Shown here piece by piece: positions 51,640 to 64,000 of a stretch of 64,000 nt of DNA; positions within the stretch are counted from its first letter, which is position 1, and each line of letters begins with the position of its first letter. The position numbers and the translations under genes were made by a program. This stretch comes from Glandiceps talaboti. Taxonomy: Eukaryota; Hemichordata; Enteropneusta; Spengelidae. The notes beneath the pieces are model-generated. The model made no database searches and was not told the DNA's origin. It saw nothing but the letters and a program-made list of their open reading frames with translations. The DNA is taken from assembly GCF_964340395.1 (NCBI RefSeq), contig NC_135551.1, forward strand, positions 31,225,955 to 31,289,954, in the 5' to 3' direction.

Positions 51640-52760
51640 GCATTCATTTTAAATCTGGTTTTCTATAGTTGGGGAGAATTCATGACCCCAGATTTCAGAT
51701 CCATAAGAAAGCACAGGTGCTACACAACTGTCAGTCAACTTGTATGAATTATGCATGGGCACATCACCTAGTTTGTTTATCACAATTTGTATCTGAGTAT
51801 AATAACGCCTTTCTTGATTTAGAGGCGAGTTCAGTTTTTAGCAGGTGACATGACAAACGTGAGAACATCAGTAGCCAAAGAAAGTTGAAGTACTTGGCAC
51901 ACTCAATTTTCTTTCCCAAGTAAATCCACTTTTGTGTCCTTTTGATATTGCCACCATTTCCAAATACTAAAATGTTTGTTTTATCCAAATTAACAGTCAT
52001 ACACCAGTGCTTACAAAATGTACAAGCTGGGTAATTTTACATTGTAATGCTATCACTAACATCGTCTGCGTACATTAATAGGCCTATGTTTGGAAAATCA
52101 TCTGTCAAGAAATAGTCTATCACGTTCAGTCTTTCTCTCTTGATCAATAAATGAACTGAAAAGTAAAGGACTAAGCATGCAGCCTTGCTTTGTACCACTC
52201 CCCACAATTGAAATAACTGGTGAGACCTTCATTACATAACACACATGATTCCAATTTTGAGTACATTGATCGTAACACACGTAGCACACGACAATGGAGG
52301 CCATATGAAATTAGTCTATACCATAAATAGTCATGACCTACACAATCGAATGCCCTTAGAAAAATCAACAAAAATACAGAATAACCTTCCTTTGCAATTT
52401 GAAAGATACAGAATCTGAGCCATTGCATGTAATGTAAAGACACTGTCAACTGTACAGTATTCTTTACGAAATCACGCTTGGGCTTCAGTTAGCACTTTAG
52501 AACCCTCTGTCCACTGCACTAAACGTTCACTTAAGTTTTATTCTTCCTTGTGGCTGACAATTGGGAAATGCCCCTGTAATTATTAAAATCAGAATTTTAT
52601 GTAACGGATTAATAACATCTTTACACCAATCTTTAGGAAGTTACCAGTAACTAAAATGCCAATTCCAACAACGTTACATTTAAACATTTCATTAGGAAAA
52701 CCGTCAGGTCCTGGTTATTTGTTACTTTTGGGATTTCATGATATAAAATACGTGAATTCA
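51640..52760 (-). pseudogene. Decayed non-LTR (LINE) reverse-transcriptase ORF
   Basis: Read on the minus strand, reverse-transcriptase blocks occur in the right order but in shifting frames. They are GPDGFPNEMF (52682-52711), NYRGIS (52564-52584), WTEGSKVLTEAQ...FRKEYCTVDS (about 52425-52535), FVDFSK/AFDCV (52338-52378, frame change between them), GTKQGCMLSPLLFS (about 52143-52200, another frame), YADD (52061-52072), VNLDKTNILVFGNGG (about 51955-52000) and PVLSYGSEIWG (about 51660-51700). YADD is the catalytic motif of the family, but stops and frameshifts make the copy non-functional. The N-terminal endonuclease and a tail are not seen. The order fits a LINE; the clade is not determined. 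Confidence 0.88.
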
Positions 52761-52992
52761 ACTCATTCGCTTCACACAGGTGACATCTTGTATTATGTTG
52801 ATTTGATTTCAATCAAATTGAATTTTCTCCTGTTCTCCATTGGTTTGACATCCGTACTTTAAACTTTGTGAATATATATAGTTATACCAATCTTATGGAT
52901 TTATTTGCTATGAAGAGGAAAATGTTTATGTGTTCCCTTTTATTCGCTAAATTACAGACCAAAAAGTGATGCATCGCTCAGATTAGCTAGAA

Positions 52993-52993
<1 letters not shown>

Positions 52994-53031
<38 letters not shown>

Positions 53032-53052
53032 CAGACAGACAGACAGACAGAC
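52994..53052. repeat. (AC)n followed by (CAGA)n
   Basis: AC run to 53030, then TCAGACAGACAGAC to 53052. Confidence 0.97.
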
Positions 53053-54338
53053 ATCACTATTTCATAACCTCTCCTTAGGGGGTAAAAAGTGCATTCCTGT
53101 GCGCCTACCCTGTATTGTATTTTGTTGTATATACCGTCGATTTATTTCAAACCCGATGTAGAAACAAGATGCAGCACGTAGTGCATGAGAGGTGACTGGG
53201 TTCAAGGACATTAAGCTATCGTGTCATAAAAAGTGGTATATGCTTCTATCAATAGATTTACCACTGTACACAGTATTTCAGTATTTCCTCCTAGAACCAA
53301 TACAATATATATCCACATAGCAAACTTACAGTAGTGTCATAATAGTCTTTATTGGTTATAAAATACTAATGACATATTCTGTTTAGCACTGTACCATTAA
53401 GATATCCCATTGTGCCATCCCATTCAGTCTTATATGCAGGTCTTCCTCAACCACTTTATTCCCAACCTGTCTATTAATATAGTTCCATTGAACGTCATCA
53501 AAGGCTATAAATTGTTTTCCATTCAACACTTCGTTGAATATGTATGAATCGTGGTTATCATTGTAGAGTGGGTTTTAAAATACACTTCACTAGAGAGAGT
53601 CTATACGAGTACTTTTATATTGTTTGAAAGACTAGAGCCAAAAACAGGAAAATTGCGAAGCTTGCACGTTTCCTTCCGTCTGTACTGTCCATTAAGCAGT
53701 GAGTTCGTCATTCAGAATAACTTGGGGCGTATTTGAGAGGTTTGTTTCTGTTAGAGTTTATACAAATAGACAAGGCGTTACTGAGATAACATCAATGTCT
53801 ATTCTAATCCTATTTCACGCTATTTGTCGATGGAACCCAAGGATAAACACTTGTGCTATGGAAAATACACTATAAAGTTAGTATCTAATACATCACTCAA
53901 CAAAAATAAATATCTCGAGAACGGTACAACATTTAAGTTGCCTCCTAAATCATTCACGTTTTAATACACACGTTTAATTGTCTGACAAAGTGATTGAAAC
54001 CCTATCAGCAGAATACATTACACGTTGTTGCTAAATATAGCATAAAAATGATTGCTCGACGTGTAACTTAAACGTTCGGACAGTTTATTATCTTTACAGT
54101 GCTTTTCTATAGCACTGTCGTTTACTCGTAATCGACACATGAAGCCACTAGAGGATAGATAGAAAGGTGAGAAACGTCAACTCTGAATAGTAGGCGTGTA
54201 TTTTATTCACACCGTCCCTCATTACACGAAGTAAATATTATATTTTGTGTTTTGATAATAAAAAGTATTACATTATTTGTAATCATTTCATTGTTTTAAA
54301 ATTTGCTCCACATCCGTATATCTACATCTCTCTGTGAA
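53053..54338. other. Unassigned AT-rich sequence
   Basis: One forward open frame (53551-53736, 61 codons) is not recognised. No repeat was detected. Confidence 0.55.

Positions 54339-54417
<79 letters not shown>
54339..54417. repeat. (CTGT)n microsatellite, about 19 units
   Basis: Uninterrupted tetramer run ending in CGATCGGT. Confidence 0.98.
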
Positions 54418-55166
54418 GATCGGTCTGTTTGTTTGTCTATAGGCCAGTCTGAGCTGTCTTCCTGTTCATTTATTTGTATATCAGTATGCTGGAATGTACG
54501 TCTAGTGTGCGCCTACACGTGAGAGGGTGGATTCGCCTTATTCAAGACAAAAAAGATTTTACCGCCACCTGTCCCGAGATAGCAATCTTGACTTGTCCCT
54601 AATGGACTGAGAGAGACTGTTATTAAAGATCCTTGACGGTTGTTCATTTCATCCAGATTAGTGATATCACTTTTCAAGAGCTTACTTACCTTGACAGTAT
54701 CAACTTCTATACACCAGTACGGTCCTTAAGAATCTCTCTCAAGTCTCCATTATCTTACTTTTTGACAAGCTGACAATCTACATACTAACTTTAACACGTA
54801 AAACATTGTCTTGTATGAGACTAGGACTACTATGTTTTACTAATGGAAACACAATGTGACAAACTACGTCACAAGTCATGTAATTCTAGGTCATATTCAA
54901 GATAGTACAAGCATTTCAAATGACTCCACTTACCTACTTTCTTGACTGTTTTTATGTTTCAATGTATTTTTATAAAAAATATTTCGTTTTAGAATTTTAT
55001 GTTGTGATGTGTGATATTTTAAGTTGTTTTAAGCATACCTTTTAAGTTGTGTTGTATTTGATTGTGGTACGGTACGGTGCGTTACATTATGTTTTGCTGT
55101 TTTGTTGGTATGCCGTATGATATGCTCTGTTGTGTCATGCCAAGTCATGGCGTGGGGTGGGGTGTG
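54418..55166. other. Unassigned sequence
   Basis: No gene or repeat was recognised. The right end becomes rich in G and T before the pentamer repeat. Confidence 0.55.
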
Positions 55167-55305
55167 TGTTGCGTTGTGTTGCGTTGCGTTGTGTTGCGTT
55201 GCGTTGTACGTGTTGTATTGTGTTGTGTTGTGTTGTGTTGTGTTGTGTTGTGTTGTGTTGCGTTGCGTTGCGTTTCATTGCTTTGCGTTTCATTGCGTTG
55301 TATGT
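55167..55305. repeat. Pentanucleotide (TTGTG/TTGCG)n repeat
   Basis: TTGCG and TTGTG pentamers are mixed on both sides of a pure TGTTG run (about 55213-55260). TTGCG to TTGTG is the change expected from CpG deamination. Open frames in this region (cysteine- and valine-rich, such as VLRCVALRCV) are repeat artefacts. Confidence 0.95.
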
Positions 55306-56776
<1,471 letters not shown>

Positions 56777-56954
56777 GGTCTGTAGGCTGTAGGCAGTCTT
56801 AAGGTCTGCATGTAGACTTTTCCAATTTTTTGTATATCTTAGTTTTACATTTTGTCGTTCGCTACATATGTATATTGTTTTATCCGTGTATTGTATTTCG
56901 TATTTTCATTGTATTGTACTTGTTTGCTCATTCTGCTGTTGGATGGCATGCGAA

Positions 56955-57135
56955 TACATACATACATACATACATACATACATACATACATACATACTGT
57001 AACATACATACATACATACATACATACATACATACATACATACATACATACATACATACATAAATGAATAAATGATAGATAAATAAATAAATAAATGAAT
57101 AAATGAATAAATAAATAAATAAATAAGTACATACA

Positions 57136-57182
<47 letters not shown>

Positions 57183-57192
57183 GTAAATAAAT
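56955..57192. repeat. Compound (CATA)n-(AAAT)n tract
   Basis: CATA repeats (56955-57061), interrupted by ACTGTAA near 56997, turn into AAAT/GAAT repeats (57061-57192). The step from CATA to AATA is a single substitution. Confidence 0.97.
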
Positions 57193-58181
57193 GTAATGCA
57201 TAAATAGAACAATGTCGTGACGTTAATTATGTCAGGTTACATAATTATGAGTTTGTAACCAGTCTCCAGGACGTAAGTCTATTGAACGTTAGTCAAGATT
57301 ACCAAATTATTGGCATGTAAACCCCAAATACTATATTTTGAATCATAACAACTTGTTCCATAACGTGTTTCAAGTTGATATTACAAGACGTAGTTTATGT
57401 TTTTATAACTATAATTTGGTTTTATTTCATCTTTAATCACATTGAATTACAGACATATAACTTTAATACTCCCTTGCCATTCTGCAATTTCTTTAATCTT
57501 CGACAATTTCATAAATGCATAATCTTTCGGCTACATTTCGTAAAAGAGCTGTGCAGAATGAAAGAGAATTAGATATTCGGTCTGTGACCTTGTTTTCATA
57601 ATATAGCCATTTTGTACGGAGTTGAACATAGAAAGATATCGAGTTTTACGAGATCTCACAGTTTACGAGTTTTGTTAATGTAAAAATAGCTAGCTTTATG
57701 AATAATAGTATTTGATGTCATTCTACCGACATAGTCGAAATATGACCAGGTCAAAATGGTAATTACTACATATGCTTATTTGATAATCAGTAACATTGTT
57801 ACCAGGTTTTCAGTTTTTATTATGTATATTTTCTCTTCAAATCTGCGATAACATTTCATCAGACACGGTGAAAAATCGTATTCGACACGATAGTCTAGAA
57901 ATCACAATTTAATCAGACAGCTTCGTCTCATGTGTTTTTCCTGCACCCAAGGGAAGCGTGGAATATCTATAATACACACGAGTCATCAAGAAATTAAAGA
58001 TTGTGTGCTTTCGAACGGAACCGACCAGAATACTGATGACATCATTCTATGTTTGCACCGTCATATACAATCGCATTCAAAGAGAGCAGCTCGACCTGAA
58101 ATGTGACAGGGTGCGGCGTTTAATACAAGACGTCAGATCACTAACGAACTAATACCAGACACAGATAAAGAGTGGTTCGAA
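57193..58181. other. Unassigned AT-rich sequence
   Basis: A forward frame at 57375-57572 (65 codons) is rich in F, I and L and is not recognised. Confidence 0.55.
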
Positions 58182-58198
58182 AACAGACAGACAGACAC

Positions 58199-58252
<54 letters not shown>
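58182..58252. repeat. (CAGA)n microsatellite
   Basis: About 17 CAGA units with one CACACAGA interruption, ending GACGGGGAGAGG. Confidence 0.97.
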
Positions 58253-59949
58253 GGGGAGAGGTTTTTACTATTTGGCCAAGAAAATGTATTTCTAACGTTT
58301 GTCACGTGTCGACCTTGACGTCACTATCAATACTATGTACCAATGTTGATGACGTCAGAGATCTAGGCATGAATTGACAACAGCGTATTTATCAATGAGT
58401 ACAAATAAGAACACTGAATGATTATGTCTTGGGAAATGGTCATGTTATAATAAATCATTTGTGTCCCCAATCAATATCAAAAGCTCAGTTGACTATGTGA
58501 TAAATATAATATATCTCAATGCTTACCTAGAGAAAATACTGTCCTTTCTGATGTCCCAAAGGTTTTGTGTGTGCTATGGCGTTGTAAAATGGTTGTATTA
58601 TATATCACAGCATCCGAAGTACGTCACATACAAGGTGCAGGCAGCTTCGATCATATTTACGTTAACACGGACAAGTTTCTTACTTGTCTGTGTCATTAAT
58701 AATCATATGTAAGGTAGTTATAGTTTCTCGTACAAAAATTAAATTACTAGCAATCTCGTATTTGATAAAGATATTACAGCGGAAAGCAAGTTATCAGCTC
58801 ATTAAAATAGACACAAACAACACCTCCACATCTATTTTGGATTTATTTTCTTACACTTTTTGATATTTTTCTGATAAAAATGCAACGTTTCAAAAAACCT
58901 TGGATAAAAAGTATTGTTTTGCTGATCATTCACTTGATAAGTGTAAGTTTTGAAAGAGATAACTAAATCTTGATGATTATGATGTAAAATGTATCATATT
59001 TGCAAAGAAAATATTAGCCCAAATAGATCAGACGGTCTTGAACTAAAACTATTGCTGCACTATGTTGATAAAAGCTATTGAATGGATGTTTAATTATACA
59101 TGTATTCACAATAGGGTGGCGTTTCTGATAAACGTCCATCATCTCTTACTGTGTACATTCTAGGGACTTTCAGTGTTTACACTATTTTGATGACAGGATG
59201 ATTATACCATACAACAAGGGCGCTACTATCACCCACTTGTGTAATATTTACACCGAACAAAAAGTCTCAGTACGTGTCTATATCAGTAAGCTGAAATATC
59301 GGTTTCCGCAGTAGTAGGAGATGGAGGGCACACTGGCTTCATCTATATCTTCAGTTAATTCGGCGTGAACTGACGGTTAGATGGGAGAGAAAACACATCA
59401 TTGTAATTGGTCTCCGCTGAATCCCATCTAGTTTCCACAATTGTTTTGCTATTTTGCCAATCTCCCCGAGCTCTTTACGTTTCCGCATAAATTTGTCATA
59501 ATGAAATTCAATGTTGTTAGAAATAATACTGTATAAAGTTACAAAATATATCGCTCTTTAGGATTTAAGCCTATATTTATTGATTTTATTACAAAAAATA
59601 TTAAGTTTGGTTTGATATGTATGTCAGAATAAGGATAAGAAATCATTAGAGTTAATCTTGGACTTACGGTAATCAATGTGAGCTGGACGCCCTGAAGGCT
59701 ACCGTCATGCCTTGCGACTGCTTAATTAATCAATACCCCAGGTTCAGTGAATCGAAGAAAGGTGATTGCCGTTACTTAAGGGCTAGAAGTTGACTTTTTC
59801 TATTATAGTTTGCTATTCTATTGGCACGTTTTCTTTCTCAAAATCCGTCCTTCGACCATTGAGACTTTTGGCAGAAAGATTCACTACTATGGAAGTATGA
59901 TAAAAACATAATGTTGGCTACCATGGTAATATTCTTACTAAAATTACTG
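58253..59949. other. Unassigned sequence
   Basis: A forward frame at 58461-58712 (83 codons) has no recognisable motif. Nothing else was seen. Confidence 0.5.
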
Positions 59950-60624
59950 CTTAACATTTCATTGTCTGATTGGGACAATAATGTTAATTGCATTGTTACA
60001 TTTCATCGTTTGCCTTGATAATATTATTAGTTACATTGCTACATTTCATCGTTTGCCTTGACAATATTGTTAATTACATTGCTACATTTCATTGTCTGCC
60101 TTGACAATATTGTTAGTTACATTGCTACATTCCATTGTCTCCCTTGACAATATTGTTAGTTACATTGCTACATTTCATTGTCTGCCTTGACAATATTGTT
60201 AGTTACATTGCTACATTTCATTGTCTGCCCTGACAATATTGTTAGTTACATTGCTACATTTCATTGTCTGCCCTGACAATATTGTTAGTTACATTGCTAC
60301 ATTTCATTGTCTGCCCTGACAATATTGTTAGTTACATTGCTACATTTCATTGTCTGCCTTGACAATATTGTTAGTTACATTGCTACAGTTCATCGTTTGC
60401 CTTGACAATATTGTTAATTACATTGCTACATTTCATTGTCTGCCTTGACAATAGTGTTAGTTACATTGCTACATTTCATTGTCTGCTTTGACAATATTGT
60501 TAGTTACATTGCTACATTTCATTGTCTGCCCTGACAATATTATTACTAACATTCCTAATTTTCATTATCTGGCTTGACAAATATATTACTATAATTGCTA
60601 AATTTTATTGTCTTGGTCGACATA
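59950..60624. repeat. 43-bp tandem repeat, about 15 copies
   Basis: The unit contains ACATTGCTACATTTCATTGT then CTGCCTTGACAATATTGTTA. ACATTGCTAC starts at 60033, 60076 and finally 60506, exact multiples of 43. The flanking copies (59950-60030 and 60540-60624) are more divergent, which is the pattern expected when homogenisation works on the array centre. TTGACAATATTGTTA includes the palindrome CAATATTG. Confidence 0.93.
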
Positions 60625-61012
60625 AAATTAACTTGTTACAATTATTATGATTCAATTCATTGAAACGTCTGCAAAACGTATATGTTTTTACATTGTATAT
60701 GATTAGGCAACAATCGGCTAAAGTTAATGATAGCCCAAACGAAGTAAATATGCCTATGTTAGTTAGATTTTTGTCGCTCTCGAGGATAAAATGTAGCAAT
60801 TTTATTAAGTTTTTTTGTTGAGCCAGTCGACGCTTTGTTTATGGTTTTCTATTATATTAAGAAGTAAATGGTCACATCGAATGTGTGATGTACGTGTGTA
60901 TTTTAACTTTTATGTAAAATTTAAAAGTGATGTAAATGTCTTCTCTTTTCTGATCCTTATTTGCTAAAAAAGTACTTCGTTTTATCAAAAGGTTTCAAAC
61001 ATACATCGTGTA

Positions 61013-61014
<2 letters not shown>
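60625..61014. other. Unassigned AT-rich sequence
   Basis: A 64-codon reverse open frame lies at 60605-60799 and is not recognised. Confidence 0.55.
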
Positions 61015-61067
<53 letters not shown>

Positions 61068-61095
61068 CACACGCGCACACACACGCACACACACA
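61015..61095. repeat. (AC)n microsatellite with CpG interruptions
   Basis: AC run with ACGC interruptions towards the right end, continuing into GATATATATA at the hammerhead copy. Confidence 0.97.
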
Positions 61096-61107
61096 GATAT
61101 ATATATA

Positions 61108-61176
61108 GAGTGTCTGATGATCGCACCATGCGTGAAACTCCGAGTTACAACCAAGAAAGAGTTCCAGTACTACCAA

Positions 61177-61234
<58 letters not shown>
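61108..61234 (+). mobile_element. Truncated hammerhead element plus (AT)n
   Basis: 61111-61180 matches 43051-43120 with two differences. The core CTGATGA (61114-61120), stem II CGCA/TGCG with loop CCA, GAAA (61134-61137) and stem III ACT/AGT are intact. The left side is lost: only three stem I pairs (TGT with ACA) remain, because sequence left of 61108 is (TA)n. One difference lies in loop II and the other outside the core, so neither harms the fold. (AT)n (61181-61234) follows, as at 43 kb. Confidence 0.75.
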
Positions 61235-61237
<3 letters not shown>

Positions 61238-62224
61238 TCCTAGCATGCCTGTCTTGTCGACTATACCTAAAGATACCTTTGGTGTGGTATTTCATTTCGT
61301 GAAATGATTGAGTTTTTTGTGGTAAAGCGTTAGTCGGTATCACAGAGAGCCAAACTTCGTATAATGTAAACTTCACACTTGTGTATTGTTTGTTCAAATG
61401 TCAGCCATAGAACCTTTCCTGACTGATGTTCTACAAGCGATAACTTCAATTATTAGAGATGGCAGGGCATACTCTGTCTGCATATTGATTTGTGTTCTTA
61501 ATTTCCCTGACACTTCCTGTGTGTAAATTTCTCAGACCATGTTATAAATCTATTTTCACGATAACATTGAGTATTCCTTGATCGAGGGCATTCTGTAATA
61601 ATTGAACGTACATCCGATGTAATGTACATTCATTTCGTGCAATCCCGTTTAGAGCATATTAGAAAACCTTACTCGTATTTTCGAAGAAACATCTTATCTA
61701 ATTTTATGAGAAGGAAATTGGCTACAATTAATGCGGCATACTGCAAAGCTCTGTGACATTTCTTGGTCATGTTGGTTTACGTGGAAATATTAAATTTGAT
61801 ATATATTTCATTATGTATATAACAGACATCACCCTTGGATGTCATTTAAGTGTATTTATATGTTCCAGTGATATCATACTCCTAATCGAAAAAAATATCC
61901 GTCATTGAGTGTTTGCATATTATCTACTGCCCGTTTCAAATTACTGTACACCGCCTGTGTTTGATACAACCACGCAGAAACCAATAAAGTACCTTGCACA
62001 TGCTACACTTAAGTTATAGCTAGAATGAATTAATACACTTTCTTGTGACATTTTTCTCTGAAAAAAAATGAACTAAAGTGCCACCGTACACACATTAAAT
62101 GCAAGCTTCAAAACACTAGCCACGGCGTGCCTACGTCCAGTTGAACTCATCTTTCAATGGTTTATTTCACAATAGAAAATACCGCCAATGGCGTTGTAGC
62201 ACAACTGTACAGTTTTTAAAAATG
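61235..62224. other. Unassigned AT-rich sequence
   Basis: No gene or repeat was recognised before the composite repeat. Confidence 0.55.
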
Positions 62225-62935
62225 TTTATCCATATGCTAGTCCATGCCAACGATAGGTGTTTATTTGCTAAATGACTATCCAGTTGCCTATCCAACCATG
62301 TTGCTATCTTTACGATATATGCTACCATTTGGCTGTTGCTATGGGCGTGGTCATGTTGTTAGATATATTTGCATACATTTGTGTATGTTTTTGTTCACTT
62401 GTGTATAAATTCCTGATATTATCTTTGCAATATACATGATCATTTGGCTGTTGCTATGGGCGTGGTCTTGTTGCTAGGCATATTTACTACATGTTTTGAA
62501 TGTTTATTCAATTGTGTATGAATCCCTGTTATCTTCACAATATATGTGATCATTTGGCTGTTGCTATGGACGTAGTCTTGCTGCTAGGCACATTTGCATT
62601 CATTTTTTGAATGTTTATTCATTTGTCTTCCTATTCCTGTTCTTATCTTTGCAATATACATGATTATTTGACTGTTGCCATGGGCGTGGTCTTGTTGCTA
62701 GGCAAATTTACATACATTTTTTGAATGTTTATTCAATTGTCTATTAAACCTTGTTGATATCTTTGTGAAATACACCACCGTTGGCTGTTCCTATTGGTGT
62801 GGTCATGGTTGCTAGGGTATTTGCATACATTTTTTAAAATGTTTATTCACTTGCCTACCAAATGATGTTGTTATTTAACCAAAATATACTGCCATTTGGT
62901 TGTTGCTAAGGGCGTATCATGGTTGCTAGGGCCAA
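62225..62935. repeat. About 113-bp tandem repeat, six diverged copies
   Basis: The block GGCTGTTGCTATGGGCGTGG starts at 62331 and recurs at 62446, 62556, 62670, 62783 and 62898 (110-115 bp apart), each followed by TTGCTAGG and TTTTGAATGTTTATTCA. Copies differ by substitutions and small indels. This forms the left part of a composite element that continues to about 63617. Confidence 0.9.
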
Positions 62936-63538
<603 letters not shown>

Positions 63539-63553
63539 GCCGGGCGATGCCTA

Positions 63554-63617
63554 TAGCACTACTGAACCTCAGTTCAGTTGTGCTAACAAAATGTAGCAAG
63601 AAATTACGATCTTGCTA
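63554..63617. other. Two adjacent hairpins closing the composite repeat
   Basis: Hairpin 1 is TAGCACTACTGAAC (63554-63567) with GTTCAGTTGTGCTA (63572-63585): 14 bp, one mismatch, 4-nt loop CTCA. Hairpin 2 is TAGCAAG (63594-63600) with CTTGCTA (63611-63617). They come straight after GCCGGGCGATGCC. They may mark a transposon end; the Helitron 3' signature (CTRR after the hairpin) is not clear. Confidence 0.7.
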
Positions 63618-64000
63618 TCTGAGTGTAGAGTATTCATTGTCTTAGTAGTTTCTGTGTGGTTGTATTAAACACATCCGGTGAATGGTAACTTGAAACAAGC
63701 TGTACATACTATTTGTAATGATTTTAAGGAGTTCTTAGGATGGTAATGGTTAAAGCATAGCAGCTGTTACTGTCAACACATACTTTTAGGTGTCATTGTG
63801 TATGATGTATCTTTAATCTCGGTATTCTACAGATAACAAATGTCCTCCTGTCCCTCTGGTCGAATGCTGAATGCAGTAAAAAAAACCAAACGCGCATGTC
63901 ACTGAGATCATGCGCATTACAATGTTTGTTTACGTTTTTTTTTTCAAAACTGTAAATTTCTAAACTCACAGAAGAAATTCTATACAAAAACTTGTTGCAT
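63618..64000. other. Unassigned sequence to window end
   Basis: A reverse frame (63793-63987, 64 codons) is not recognised. Nothing else is visible. Confidence 0.5.

Noticed and set aside
57850-57870. Reverse-strand TCATCAG next to TTTC as a minus-strand hammerhead
   Set aside because: The boxes are adjacent with no room for stem II and no flanking stems.
58030-58060. CTGATGACATCATTC as a hammerhead core
   Set aside because: No GAAA follows at a usable distance; it is a simple short palindrome.

Overview
The window looks like non-coding, repeat-dominated DNA from a metazoan nuclear genome, probably a marine invertebrate. The phylum cannot be fixed from the sequence. The evidence is AT-rich sequence with many long (AC)n, (AT)n, (GA)n and tetranucleotide tracts, large minisatellite arrays, decayed non-LTR retrotransposon fragments, short inverted-repeat elements and hammerhead-ribozyme elements. 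I found no intact protein-coding gene, no rRNA or tRNA gene, and nothing bacterial such as operons, Shine-Dalgarno sites or CRISPR. Nearly all long open frames are tandem repeats whose unit happens to lack stops.

Layout, 1-18 kb: a 37-41 bp minisatellite (1-1104); a 57-bp satellite of 31 exact-length copies (2486-4244) that is open in two reverse frames; then an 11.4-kb array of 14/15-bp units (6465-17867) with nested kilobase-scale duplications. A roughly 419-bp inverted-repeat element (17886-18304) sits at the right edge of that array.

Layout, 18-41 kb: mostly unassigned AT-rich DNA, interrupted by a 47-bp x7 array (19890-20218), a 46-bp x29 array (21709-23035), a tiny TTAA-flanked MITE-like element (24903-24981), a 366-bp TTAA-bounded inverted-repeat element (30771-31136), mixed tetranucleotide tracts, and a 3.4-kb array of 34/37-bp units (37399-40812).

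Layout, 41-64 kb: a short element at 42989-43123, lying between (AT)n tracts, folds on paper as a type I hammerhead ribozyme. A near-identical truncated copy lies at 61108-61180 and a decayed relative at about 18675. Other content is a 31-bp x14 array, a 74-bp repeat with a stray copy 6 kb away, a 43-bp array, reverse-transcriptase remnants on the minus strand (51640-52760, and a C-terminal zinc-finger piece at 48014-48289), and a composite repeat at 62225-63617 that ends in two hairpins.

No genes cooperate here. What unifies the window is repeat turnover: several unrelated arrays are free of indels over many copies, which suggests recent amplification or ongoing homogenisation.
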